From positions 1 to 28,744 of the IMG/VR virus record IMGVR_UViG_3300027861_000150: DNA of 28,744 nucleotides; one strand, given 5' to 3'. Source of the stretch: a virus. Positions 21,508 through 27,708 of the stretch are shown here, piece after piece. The translations under genes were made by a program, and so were the position numbers. The first letter of the stretch is position 1; every line of letters begins with the position of its first letter. Below the pieces are notes generated by a model. The model worked only from the letters and a program-made list of their open reading frames with translations. It did not search any database and was not told the DNA's origin.

Positions 21508-22131
21508 TTAGAAGTCTTTAGATTGAGATTTGTCTAATTGATACTTGCCTTTAGGTTGGATGGTTTTTAGGTGAGGAATGACTCCATTGGCTTTGGACTT
21601 CCAAACCTTTATCGGTTTATTATATCCGTCCTTCCAGCCGTTCTCTATCCATTGGTCAAATTTAAGTTTTGCGTGTGCTGGGTCAACATCACCTTGCTTT
21701 GAGACGCAGTAATCAACAAACTCATCAACTGATGGTATAATCTTCTCTTCTCTCTTCTTCTCTTCTCTTATGGCATTGCCATCTTGATGCGGTCGCATTC
21801 CGGTCGCATTGCCACTCCATCTTTTCTTTGCATTGGCTGAATTCTTTGCTCGTGTTTCGCTGAATTCAGAAAGCTGGTCATCAAGGAATTTGATGCTAAT
21901 CAATTCATCTTCTAACTTAATGATTCCGCGATTATCTAATTCAACCAAAGCCTCTTCATTGCCTCCGCATATCTTCTGTAAGGCAAGTTCATAAGGTAAA
22001 TCTCCGACTCTTATCCAATAGATGCAGCACAGGTCGATGAAGATTGCGCGAGTATTTAGGCAACACATCTGTATGTTGCCGTTATCCCACTCGCTGGGTT
22101 CAAACTTAAAGTAAGGTAGTTCTTTTGCCAT
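21508..22131 (-). CDS. DUF4373 (Lin1244/Lin1753-like) replication initiator
   Basis: Residues 4-90 match the DUF4373 N-terminal winged-helix domain: LPYFKFEPSEWDNGNIQMC, then RAIFIDLCCIYWIRVGDLP, FLDDQLSEFSETRAK. Such proteins are phage/plasmid replication initiators. The linker (residues 105-130) reads NATGMRPHQDGNAIREEKKR and is encoded by repeated boxes, GGCATTGC and a pyrimidine-rich tract. That is the typical location of origin iterons within initiator genes. The C-terminus (FVDYCVSKQGDVDPAHAKLK) is a helical DnaD-like region. Host-type promoter box at 22149 precedes it. Confidence 0.8.
   Translation of the reverse strand: MAKELPYFKFEPSEWDNGNIQMCCLNTRAIFIDLCCIYWIRVGDLPYELALQKICGGNEEALVELDNRGIIKLEDELISIKFLDDQLSEFSETRAKNSANAKKRWSGNATGMRPHQDGNAIREEKKREEKIIPSVDEFVDYCVSKQGDVDPAHAKLKFDQWIENGWKDGYNKPIKVWKSKANGVIPHLKTIQPKGKYQLDKSQSKDF
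21741..21818. other. Ori-like composite repeat element, site A, inside initiator gene
   Basis: Plus-strand order is a pyrimidine-only tract of TCTTC/TCTCTT repeats (21741..21769), GGCATTGC (21772..21779), seven bases, ATGCGGTCGCAT (21787..21798), then CCGGTCGCATTG (21800..21811). Site B at 12.35 kb has the same order and the same seven-base gap. On the coding strand the same DNA encodes the initiator linker. It fits an origin with AT-free purine/pyrimidine strand asymmetry and iterons, as in lambda O. Functional evidence is lacking. Confidence 0.6.
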
Positions 22132-22148
22132 TGTCTGTTTGTTTGTTG

Positions 22149-22181
22149 CAAAGTTAATTTAAAATTGATAACTACCGGCAA
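22149..22181 (-). promoter_or_regulatory. Host-type promoter before the initiator gene
   Basis: TAACTTTG at 22156..22149 fits TAnnTTTG, with TTG 22 bases upstream (22181..22179). The leader CAACAAACAAACAGACAATG resembles the leaders of the cassette promoters. It lies just after the DnaA-like gene stop. Confidence 0.55.
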
Positions 22182-22641
22182 GCAAATCTTTTGCCTGCTC
22201 CGCCAGCTTGTACTTATCGGTTTCTGTATTGGTGTTCTTTGCCGTCCAATAATCATCTAAGACAGCTTTTACGCTGTGAATCATTGTCGCGTGATTCTTT
22301 GGCTTGCCATTGGAAATCATCTGACCAATGCGAGTTAAAGAGTAGTGCGTATTATCTTTGATCAGGTATATTGCCACTTGCCTTGCAACCACAACTGACC
22401 TATGCCGGTTAGCACTTAGCATAGTAGAAACAGGAACTCCTGACAGTTCTGAAACTGTGTCAATAATGCGCTCCGCTTTTACCTTGTCGCTTACCGATTC
22501 ATCATAGATGACTTTCGTATGCGTAAGCAATTCAAGCTGTTGCGTTATGGCTTCGTAATTTAATCTCGCATCTCGCAAAGCCTCCGCGAAATGCGGAAGC
22601 TGGATGCGTAGTTCTTGAATCTCATCAGAAAGGTAGGTCAT
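22159..22641 (-). CDS. DnaA domain IV-like DNA-binding protein
   Basis: In this 160-aa protein residues about 65-130 match the DnaA C-terminal DNA-binding domain: LSGVPVSTMLSANRHRSVVV, then ARQVAIYLIKD, TRIGQMISNGKPKNHATMIH (the DHTTV-like signature), and SVKAVLDDY. No AAA+ part is present. The N-terminal 60 residues are helical (IQELRIQLPHFAEALRD). It may bind DnaA boxes and either load or block initiation. Position between SSB-like and initiator genes supports replication. It overlaps the SSB-like stop by 17 nt. Confidence 0.75.
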   Translation of the reverse strand: MTYLSDEIQELRIQLPHFAEALRDARLNYEAITQQLELLTHTKVIYDESVSDKVKAERIIDTVSELSGVPVSTMLSANRHRSVVVARQVAIYLIKDNTHYSLTRIGQMISNGKPKNHATMIHSVKAVLDDYWTAKNTNTETDKYKLAEQAKDLLAGSYQF

Positions 22642-22900
22642 CGGTTTTTGGTTTTTCGTTAGACTGAGGTTTTTCGTTTACAGGCTGCGTCATAGCCGTC
22701 CAAGTGTTCAACTCTAAGTAGTGATTACCACTTTGAGATTCTTTCAAATCCCAATTTGACCATCCTTTTTCATTCGCTGCATCTTTCAATGTTTGCAAGT
22801 CCAGATTTCCGAAGCTGATTTTTGTCAGTTCACCATACTGCGTTTGAACTTTTCTAACTTTTCCTAAGAATACCTTTTCAGGCTTATTTTCATTTTCCAT
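22625..22900 (-). CDS. SSB-like protein with acidic C-terminal tip
   Basis: This 91-aa protein has a predicted beta-rich core (VFLGKVRKVQTQYGELTKIS, then HYLELNTWTAM) and a disordered tail ending KTDDLPF. The tail matches the DDIPF tip by which bacterial SSB recruits replication and recombination proteins. The core is shorter than a classical OB-fold SSB, so this could be a reduced single-strand-binding protein. It sits between the ERF annealing gene and the DnaA-like gene, consistent with DNA metabolism. Classification rests on the tail and context. Confidence 0.6.
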   Translation of the reverse strand: MENENKPEKVFLGKVRKVQTQYGELTKISFGNLDLQTLKDAANEKGWSNWDLKESQSGNHYLELNTWTAMTQPVNEKPQSNEKPKTDDLPF

Positions 22901-22910
22901 TATTACTGAT

Positions 22911-23441
22911 TTAAATTGATTTTAGTTTTTGAATTAACGTAGGTGAGATGTCGTACTTCTGTTTGATTATATCAACATCACCACCATTCATTATATACTC
23001 GCGCGCCTTTTGCCAAGCGTCTGTGTTAGCTTTAATTTGCGGCTTTTTAGCTGCTTGAGTTTGAGATTTATTTTGCTCTCCTGCGGCATCAATATCTTTG
23101 TCTGTGACTAATCCAAGCGCGCTACTCAGAGCGTATCTTCGAATGTAAGTGATGGCACTTCCCAAGACTTGGAAATCATTCATACCTTTTAGTTGCACTC
23201 CTTGCGGAATATTGGCTCGTGATTCTCGCATTTCACCGCTTTCGATATGAAAGATTGTGGTAATAATACTATCCTCGTGCAGTTCCTGCATAAATCCAAT
23301 CCCGTACTTCTTCATTAGCGGATTAATTACTTTGAATATAGCAGGAAGGTCGGCATATGTGTATCCGTAGCCTTGCGTTCCTTTATGGATTGTAGGACAT
23401 TCCTGTTGGAATGCCGCGACTGATTTTAATAGATTTTTCAT
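22911..23441 (-). CDS. erf: ERF-family single-strand annealing protein
   Basis: This 176-aa product has the ERF pattern: GYGYTYADLPAIFKVINPLM, then KYGIGFMQEL, and GSAITYIRRYALSSALGLVT followed by DKDIDAAGE. ERF proteins anneal complementary single strands and support recombination-dependent replication. The C-terminal part (WQKAREYIMNGGDVDIIKQK) is a DNA-binding-like helical region. It starts 3 bases after the preceding gene and is followed by the SSB-like gene, a common pairing. Confidence 0.85.
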   Translation of the reverse strand: MKNLLKSVAAFQQECPTIHKGTQGYGYTYADLPAIFKVINPLMKKYGIGFMQELHEDSIITTIFHIESGEMRESRANIPQGVQLKGMNDFQVLGSAITYIRRYALSSALGLVTDKDIDAAGEQNKSQTQAAKKPQIKANTDAWQKAREYIMNGGDVDIIKQKYDISPTLIQKLKSI

Positions 23442-23443
23442 TG

Positions 23444-23653
23444 TTAGTCTGTTTTTAGTTTTTCAATTTCGGAATAGATTTGCTCCTTGCGTTTGTCAAT
23501 GTTTTTGACGCAATATTCGATAATTATTGGTAGGTCATCGACCAGAGTATCCATATTAAACACTACCGTTCCTTGCTCTCCTTCAAGGAGCAGTTCGCCA
23601 TCGCTCGCATAAATCGTATGCGTGTCGTAAAAGTATATGTGTTTTTTAGCCAT
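23444..23653 (-). CDS. Unknown protein, 69 aa
   Basis: The product (MAKKHIYFYDTHTIYASDGELL...SEIEKLKTD) has an N-terminal beta hairpin and a C-terminal helix. No domain recognised. It overlaps the preceding gene by 8 nt and is 3 nt from erf, so it belongs to the early operon. Confidence 0.6.
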   Translation of the reverse strand: MAKKHIYFYDTHTIYASDGELLLEGEQGTVVFNMDTLVDDLPIIIEYCVKNIDKRKEQIYSEIEKLKTD

Positions 23654-23852
23654 TAGTGAGTTTGTTTTTTATGTTAATGATTTGATTCTGAGATGGCACT
23701 TTGCCATCCGCTAAGTTATAAAGAAATTGATTGAACGAGTATCGGTTAGGATAAAGCGTTGAGTAGACATTGGCAACCAGCAAGTTGTCGTTATGTTGCA
23801 GGTGACTGTGCTTCTGGAGCATATCAGCTATTAAGGTTTCAATATTTTTCAT
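23646..23852 (-). CDS. Unknown helical protein, 68 aa
   Basis: The product (MKNIETLIADMLQKHSHLQH...) is helical and contains YPNRYSFNQFLYNLADGKVPS, which could be a helix-turn-helix-like turn; this is speculative. It overlaps the 21-aa gene by 4 nt (ATGA) and the next gene by 8 nt. Confidence 0.6.
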   Translation of the reverse strand: MKNIETLIADMLQKHSHLQHNDNLLVANVYSTLYPNRYSFNQFLYNLADGKVPSQNQIINIKNKLTNG

Positions 23853-23914
23853 AATATGAAAAGCGCTACAATTAATAGAGCAATAATCGCGTAGGTTAAT
23901 TTTTTTTCCGTCAT
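23849..23914 (-). CDS. Single-pass membrane micropeptide, 21 aa
   Basis: ATG at 23914 opens MTEKKLTYAIIALLIVALFI followed by Leu and TGA at 23849. The start shares a base with the preceding TAA (TAATG) and the stop overlaps the next ATG by 4 nt (ATGA). A short charged head and a 14-15-residue hydrophobic helix predict a membrane peptide. Coupling on both sides makes translation likely despite its size. Function is unknown; a role in host membrane, lysis timing or exclusion would be guesswork. Confidence 0.55.
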   Translation of the reverse strand: MTEKKLTYAIIALLIVALFIL

Positions 23915-24186
23915 TATTTCAAAGGTGTTAATTGGTTCATAAACGAATTTGAATGGTCTTTTTCTGTGTAAACGCAGATGACTGTACCTAAATGCTCGTT
24001 AGCTTTAACCTCTTCAAGTTTTGTTCTCAGACTTTCGCTGACGTAGTGATCAGGTTGCGCATCTCTAAGTCGTTGAAACTCGCCAAGCCAATAGTAAAAG
24101 TCTTTGTGTTGTGGATAGTAATACTCTCCGTTGCATCCGCATCGGCAGCTTCTTCCAAGTCCGTAATAAATTTTTTCGATTTTCAT
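23914..24186 (-). CDS. Unknown protein, 90 aa, with Cys cluster
   Basis: Residues 12-19 read RSCRCGCN, three Cys in five residues, which could bind zinc. It then has YYYPQHKDFYYWLGEFQRLR and helical segments. I know similar GRSCRCGCxG starts among small phage proteins but no function. It follows the 100-aa gene by 6 bases and precedes the micropeptide with TAATG overlap. Confidence 0.6.
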   Translation of the reverse strand: MKIEKIYYGLGRSCRCGCNGEYYYPQHKDFYYWLGEFQRLRDAQPDHYVSESLRTKLEEVKANEHLGTVICVYTEKDHSNSFMNQLTPLK

Positions 24187-24192
24187 AGTTGT

Positions 24193-24495
24193 TTATTTTT
24201 GATTGTTCATCCAAGTTAAGATTGTCTCAGCGTATTGCTCAAGTAGTTCTTCATCGTCACCAAATTCAAATGATTCGCTGAATAAAGTTGCAAGCGTATC
24301 ATTACTTACTGCCTCAACAGTTAGGTGATTGTCAGCTTTAGTTTGAATGTTAGCTGTGACGCTTCCATCTCTGTAAAGGCGAATAAATAGACTTCCTTCG
24401 CTGACTTCGCAATCTTCGAGTCCTTGAACGATTGCTTCTAATTGGTCGCTTTCATCTAATCGATTCCAAGCCTTTGCTGTTTCTGTTTGTTTCAT
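24193..24495 (-). CDS. First early-operon protein, 100 aa, unknown function
   Basis: ATG at 24495 is selected because a TATATTTG promoter and a CTTATCAAACAAACA leader lie directly upstream; the longer frame includes them. The product (MKQTETAKAWNRLDESDQLEAI...TILTWMNNQK) is acidic, with predicted beta strands (FIRLYRDGSVTANIQT) and a C-terminal helix. Acidic, small and first in the early transcript, it resembles proteins used for host takeover, although no family or target can be named. Confidence 0.65.
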   Translation of the reverse strand: MKQTETAKAWNRLDESDQLEAIVQGLEDCEVSEGSLFIRLYRDGSVTANIQTKADNHLTVEAVSNDTLATLFSESFEFGDDEELLEQYAETILTWMNNQK

Positions 24496-24519
24496 ATCTG
24501 TTTGTGTTTGTTTGATAAG

Positions 24520-24555
24520 CAAATATAGCATTAAATGTTTATAAATAGCATAACT
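24520..24555 (-). promoter_or_regulatory. Host-type promoter of the early operon
   Basis: TATATTTG at 24527..24520 fits the Bacteroidetes -7 box; the -33 position has TTATG in place of a clear TTG. It is followed by a leader with CTTATCAAACAAACA as in the cassette genes, and preceded by a terminator. It should drive the genes from 24495 leftwards, including the sigma factor. Confidence 0.65.
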
Positions 24556-24570
24556 CTCAAAAAAAAGATA

Positions 24571-24600
24571 AAAAAAAAGGGCAATCCTTTCGAACTGCCC
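24571..24600 (-). terminator. Rho-independent terminator closing the portal-lysis block
   Basis: On the minus strand GGGCAGTTC pairs with GGATTGCCC (9 bp including G-U pairs) around the stable loop GAAA, followed by eight T residues. It separates the late block ending with the 60-aa gene from the early promoter 45 bases downstream. Confidence 0.9.
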
Positions 24601-24625
24601 CAAACAAACAAACAATGAACGCTCT

Positions 24626-24808
24626 TTAATCTACCAAAGTAGGCAGATAATCTTTTATAATTCGGTTGACGAAGTGTAGGTTTTCTTTTCTCATACGCTC
24701 CAGCATTACTTTATCCTCAGTCGCGCCTTTTCCAGCAGCAATCTTCGCATTCTGCTCAAGCAAATAATCCTTAACTATTTCTTTCCACTCTTCGATGGTG
24801 TACTTCAT
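24626..24808 (-). CDS. Unknown helical protein, 60 aa
   Basis: The product (MKYTIEEWKEIVKDYLLEQNAK...) is helical and charged throughout, without membrane segments. It ends 26 bases before the terminator hairpin, so it is the last gene of the preceding transcription unit. No family recognised. Confidence 0.6.
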   Translation of the reverse strand: MKYTIEEWKEIVKDYLLEQNAKIAAGKGATEDKVMLERMRKENLHFVNRIIKDYLPTLVD

Positions 24809-24820
24809 CTGCCAAAGATA

Positions 24821-25537
24821 CTATAAATTCATCAATAAATTGATTGGTGTTTTTCCGTTGTCCAAAACAACCATACAACCGATTGCAGGTTTTTTACCAT
24901 ACTTGGCATATGCCATTGCATAGGCTTTGTGATTGATGCCGCATCCGACTTGACTTCCAAAGATTTTAAAGTTTTGTCCAACTACAAATTCGGTATAAGC
25001 CTGAGTATGTAAATGACCTTGTATCACGGATTGAAGGTCAGCCTTGCATTTACTTCGTGCCGTTCCGCCTTCACCGTGTACATATTGAACATCATCGATT
25101 ACCAATCGTTCCACAAAATTCCAATCCGGAACTTCCAGGACTTCCTTGTAGGACTTAATCCACTTGCTTGGTATTGCTGAAGTCTGCGCCTTACGCATTA
25201 TCAACCTATCGTGATTTCCAATGATTACATCTGCTTTTGGAAACGCGTCTCGCCACTTAGCTATCTTTTTTATCGCAAGGTCAAGTTCCTGACCACCGCC
25301 AAGACCGTCTGCATCAGTTTCGTGGTAACTCGAATAGTGGTTATCGATGACATCGCCTATAAATATTGTCCGATTCGTGTTGAACTTTTCGGACTGCTCA
25401 ATACAAAACTCTAAATAACCATCTAAGCAGAACGGTTCGTGTAGGTCACCTATGACAAGGATGCGATTCTCTTTGGATTTCAAGCCGCTCACCAGCTTGT
25501 TTAGTCCGTTACTCAGTCTTGGTCGGTTGGTGTTCAT
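24821..25537 (-). CDS. Calcineurin-like metallophosphoesterase
   Basis: The 238-aa protein has all five metal-binding motifs: GDLHEPF (30-36), GDVIDNH, GNHDR, VHGEG and GHLHTQA. This marks an active two-metal phosphoesterase. In phages, such enzymes may act as nuclease, DNA end-processing (SbcD-like) or nucleotide phosphatase; no subunit partner (SbcC) is encoded here. It overlaps the RusA-like gene by 29 nt. Confidence 0.85.
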   Translation of the reverse strand: MNTNRPRLSNGLNKLVSGLKSKENRILVIGDLHEPFCLDGYLEFCIEQSEKFNTNRTIFIGDVIDNHYSSYHETDADGLGGGQELDLAIKKIAKWRDAFPKADVIIGNHDRLIMRKAQTSAIPSKWIKSYKEVLEVPDWNFVERLVIDDVQYVHGEGGTARSKCKADLQSVIQGHLHTQAYTEFVVGQNFKIFGSQVGCGINHKAYAMAYAKYGKKPAIGCMVVLDNGKTPINLLMNL

Positions 25538-25883
25538 AAAGGTTGAATTCTATTCTCGGATTGTCTTTGTCCAGCTTTCGATGTGCAACTATCTCAACAC
25601 ATTTGTTATCGTTTTTAATCGCTCCGGCTTTTTGTAAACAGTCAAGTATTACTTTCAAGCTGTTGTCAAGGTCTGCTCTTCGAGATGGGTAGTACACAGT
25701 TAAGTTTATGCCAAACTCACATTCAAGCATCTCAGAGGCTCTGTATTGGCTTAAAAATGATTTCTCGTATTCTTTAAGGTCTTTGCCCTTTGCAAGGCTG
25801 CAACGGCTTCCTAATCGAATAATGCGATAACAATTGGACTTACTCGGTACGTTTCCTTTTATAGTGGTTTTATAAACTTCCAA
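25509..25883 (-). CDS. rusA: RusA-like Holliday junction resolvase
   Basis: The core reads IKGNVPSKSNCYRI, then a strand NLTVYYPSRRADLDNSLKVI, and AIKNDNKCVEIVAHRKLD, with Asp residues in RRADLDN and NDNKC that correspond to the RusA metal ligands. RusA cleaves Holliday junctions made in recombination-dependent replication. TTG at 25883 gives a start fitting the family (MEVYKTTIKGNVPSK); ATG at 25931 would add 16 residues and overlap the spanin gene by 73 nt. It sits unexpectedly in the lysis/late-end region and not with other replication genes. Confidence 0.75.
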   Translation of the reverse strand: MEVYKTTIKGNVPSKSNCYRIIRLGSRCSLAKGKDLKEYEKSFLSQYRASEMLECEFGINLTVYYPSRRADLDNSLKVILDCLQKAGAIKNDNKCVEIVAHRKLDKDNPRIEFNLYEHQPTKTE

Positions 25884-26326
25884 ATGACGCGTATAGCGAT
25901 ATACAGAACTGCTAATATAACCAAAAACCAAATTAGGCGTTTAGAATGCTTTTCAAGTTGCTCTAAAATGGTTTGTTTTCTTACCACGATTTGCTCACAA
26001 GGTACAGATACAACTTGATATATTGTATCGCTTTTGCACTCGCCCGATAGATATACTGTATCGCCCTGCCGCACATACTGAATTCGTAATTTATCTTTAA
26101 ATAGAGTGACAGTATCGCCATCTGTCGAATTAAATATCGTGTCAACTTCGACTTTCTGAGTCGTGATTTTAATTGTGTCATTTATAGTGTCTTTTTTTAA
26201 TAACTCTGGATATCTAATCGTTAGCTTTTCAATCTTGCGTTCTGCCTTGCGAAACTTCTTTTCCATTCGATGCTCTAAAGAGCAACTACTTAGAACTAAT
26301 AATAAGCCAATTAGAAGCACTCTCAT
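25859..26326 (-). CDS. u-spanin-like lipoprotein with C-terminal membrane anchor
   Basis: This 155-aa protein has a lipobox signal peptide (MRVLLIGLLLVLSSC, Cys at 15), a long charged, helical and beta-rich periplasmic part, and a C-terminal transmembrane helix (LIWFLVILAVLYIAIRVIW). The outer-membrane lipid plus inner-membrane anchor in one chain is the layout of unimolecular spanins that fuse the two membranes in the last step of lysis. It follows the endolysin gene (ATGA overlap), which supports a lysis role. Signal and anchor are seen; the spanin role is inferred. Confidence 0.7.
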   Translation of the reverse strand: MRVLLIGLLLVLSSCSLEHRMEKKFRKAERKIEKLTIRYPELLKKDTINDTIKITTQKVEVDTIFNSTDGDTVTLFKDKLRIQYVRQGDTVYLSGECKSDTIYQVVSVPCEQIVVRKQTILEQLEKHSKRLIWFLVILAVLYIAIRVIWKFIKPL

Positions 26327-26820
26327 CGGTTATCTACAAAGTTAGTGTAAACAGTTCTGCCTTTGACTTTTGATGCTCTTAAAACTTGTTTTCTATTGCC
26401 TTCAGATTTGTAAGAAACGTGAACCCAACTTGGATTCTCTAATGAGCCAAATTCAAATATCAGTTGGTCGAAGTCCAGATGGTCGTATATATAGTAGAAT
26501 ATGTCTTTATTACTTGGGTAGTCACGCGAATCGTTATCAATATCAATTGCCTCTCCTTTGCAATGCTGAGACGTTGCAACGTATTCACCTTTTATCATCT
26601 TATGCGCTCCGCCAATTGCGCGATTTAACTCCTGCGCTCGATATCCGCTGCTTACAGTTATTGGCTGACCAAAGTGTTCTCGAATTGGCTGAAATACATT
26701 GTTCGCTAAAGTGATAAGATTTGTCAAATGCTCGCCTTCTGGAGTATTATCAATGCTTCTCCGCGTTGCTGTTTGGCTTTTGCTGACTTCTGCCAGCGTT
26801 AAGTTTGGACTAATCTTCAT
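26323..26820 (-). CDS. Endolysin, M15-family D,D-carboxypeptidase-like
   Basis: ATG at 26820 (MKISPNLTLAEVSKSQTATR) begins the fold; the upstream in-frame extension is inside the holin gene. Zinc-ligand motifs are HCKGEAIDID (His and Asp near residues 85 and 92) and WVHVSY (His near 133), with SSGYR at about 57-61. This is the peptidase M15A pattern used by many phages to cut peptidoglycan cross-links. There is no signal peptide, so a holin is needed for export. It overlaps the holin-like gene by 11 nt and the spanin by 4 nt. Confidence 0.85.
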   Translation of the reverse strand: MKISPNLTLAEVSKSQTATRRSIDNTPEGEHLTNLITLANNVFQPIREHFGQPITVSSGYRAQELNRAIGGAHKMIKGEYVATSQHCKGEAIDIDNDSRDYPSNKDIFYYIYDHLDFDQLIFEFGSLENPSWVHVSYKSEGNRKQVLRASKVKGRTVYTNFVDNR

Positions 26821-27136
26821 TTGCTGCTCTTCTTTTTGAGACTCGTTTCTTAGCTGTTTGCACAATTCGCTCCTCAAGTCTTGCGATTGTTGCTGACTGA
26901 TGAATTAGTATCTGATTCATCTCGTCTAATTGACTTCGTAACTCTTGAATTTCTTGCCGTAATCCTTCGATGATTTCCTCGTTCTTCTTGACAATAGCTG
27001 ACGCTTGCAATGTCTGCACAATAAACGCTCCGATACTCTTGCCCTTCCAAATTAAACCACCTAATGCTACCGCACTCAAGACAGTGATTATTCCGTGTTC
27101 ACTAATTAACTTAGCAACTCCTTCTATTACTTCCAC
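26810..27136 (-). CDS. Holin-like protein (GTG start)
   Basis: The frame opens with GTG at 27136, the first initiator after an in-frame stop, because no ATG exists before codon 70. The 108-aa product has one N-terminal hydrophobic helix (GIITVLSAVALGGLIW, about 15-30), then a long coiled coil (about residues 52-95) and a basic C-terminus (KKRVSKRRA). Single-helix holin-like proteins upstream of M15 endolysins occur in several phages. Endolysin export is inferred from position and topology; a tail or membrane-anchoring role is also possible. Confidence 0.65.
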   Translation of the reverse strand: MEVIEGVAKLISEHGIITVLSAVALGGLIWKGKSIGAFIVQTLQASAIVKKNEEIIEGLRQEIQELRSQLDEMNQILIHQSATIARLEERIVQTAKKRVSKRRAANED

Positions 27137-27218
27137 TCTTGCCTAATTTTTTGATAAATTTCTGCAACTTGACGATGTTGCTTTTCTTTGGTGTATACGT
27201 TTTTTTCACAGCACCCAT
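27111..27218 (-). CDS. Small basic protein, 35 aa (tentative)
   Basis: ATG at 27218 opens MGAVKKTYTPKKSNIVKLQK..., which is highly basic, and TAA is at 27111. It overlaps the neck-like gene by 13 nt and the holin-like gene by 26 nt. The gap between those genes would otherwise be unused, which supports a gene here; a GTG start four codons later is also possible. No family recognised. It could bind nucleic acid. Confidence 0.4.
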   Translation of the reverse strand: MGAVKKTYTPKKSNIVKLQKFIKKLGKSGSNRRSC

Positions 27219-27706
27219 CCACAGAAGTTATTGTCGGTTGCTGGATTCACATCACTATTTGTGTTGCTTGAATACTCTGGAAAAAGACCGCTATTGCTAC
27301 ATAGATAATCAACCAAACGGTTTGAATAATATACCGCGAAGTCACGTTCCTGAGATACTAAACTGTCAACATCTGATTTATCTAACGCTGTTGCGTTCTC
27401 AGGCTGATGCCGGTAAATACCTCCATTGCCGATTGTCACGCTTCCCATTGGCAGAAACTCAACCAATGACCAATGTATCAAAGCTGGCTTAATCCAATCC
27501 GTAACTAGACTCAGGTAGTTTCCAGCAAGCGTTCCAGCAATGATGTCAGCTTGTATCTTTTCAAGTAAATCCGTTCCAAGCAAACGCTGTATATGCATAT
27601 CTTGCGAGATGCTTATGAACTGCACGAAATGGTCAGAATCCACGTTGCCGCTTAAGTTGCTAAACCTGAGTACATCTTCCGTCTTTATCAGTAGTGCTTT
27701 TGCCAT
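27206..27706 (-). CDS. Neck or head-completion-like protein
   Basis: The 166-aa protein (MAKALLIKTEDVLRFSNLSG) contains FISISQDMHIQRLLGTDLLE, then TDWIKPALIHWSLVEFLPMGSV. This matches in my recollection DUF6712-type proteins of Bacteroidetes phages that follow the portal gene and probably form the head-tail adaptor. It is 2 bases after the portal stop. The assignment is by pattern and position. Confidence 0.65.
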   Translation of the reverse strand: MAKALLIKTEDVLRFSNLSGNVDSDHFVQFISISQDMHIQRLLGTDLLEKIQADIIAGTLAGNYLSLVTDWIKPALIHWSLVEFLPMGSVTIGNGGIYRHQPENATALDKSDVDSLVSQERDFAVYYSNRLVDYLCSNSGLFPEYSSNTNSDVNPATDNNFCGWVL

Positions 27707-27708
27707 TT

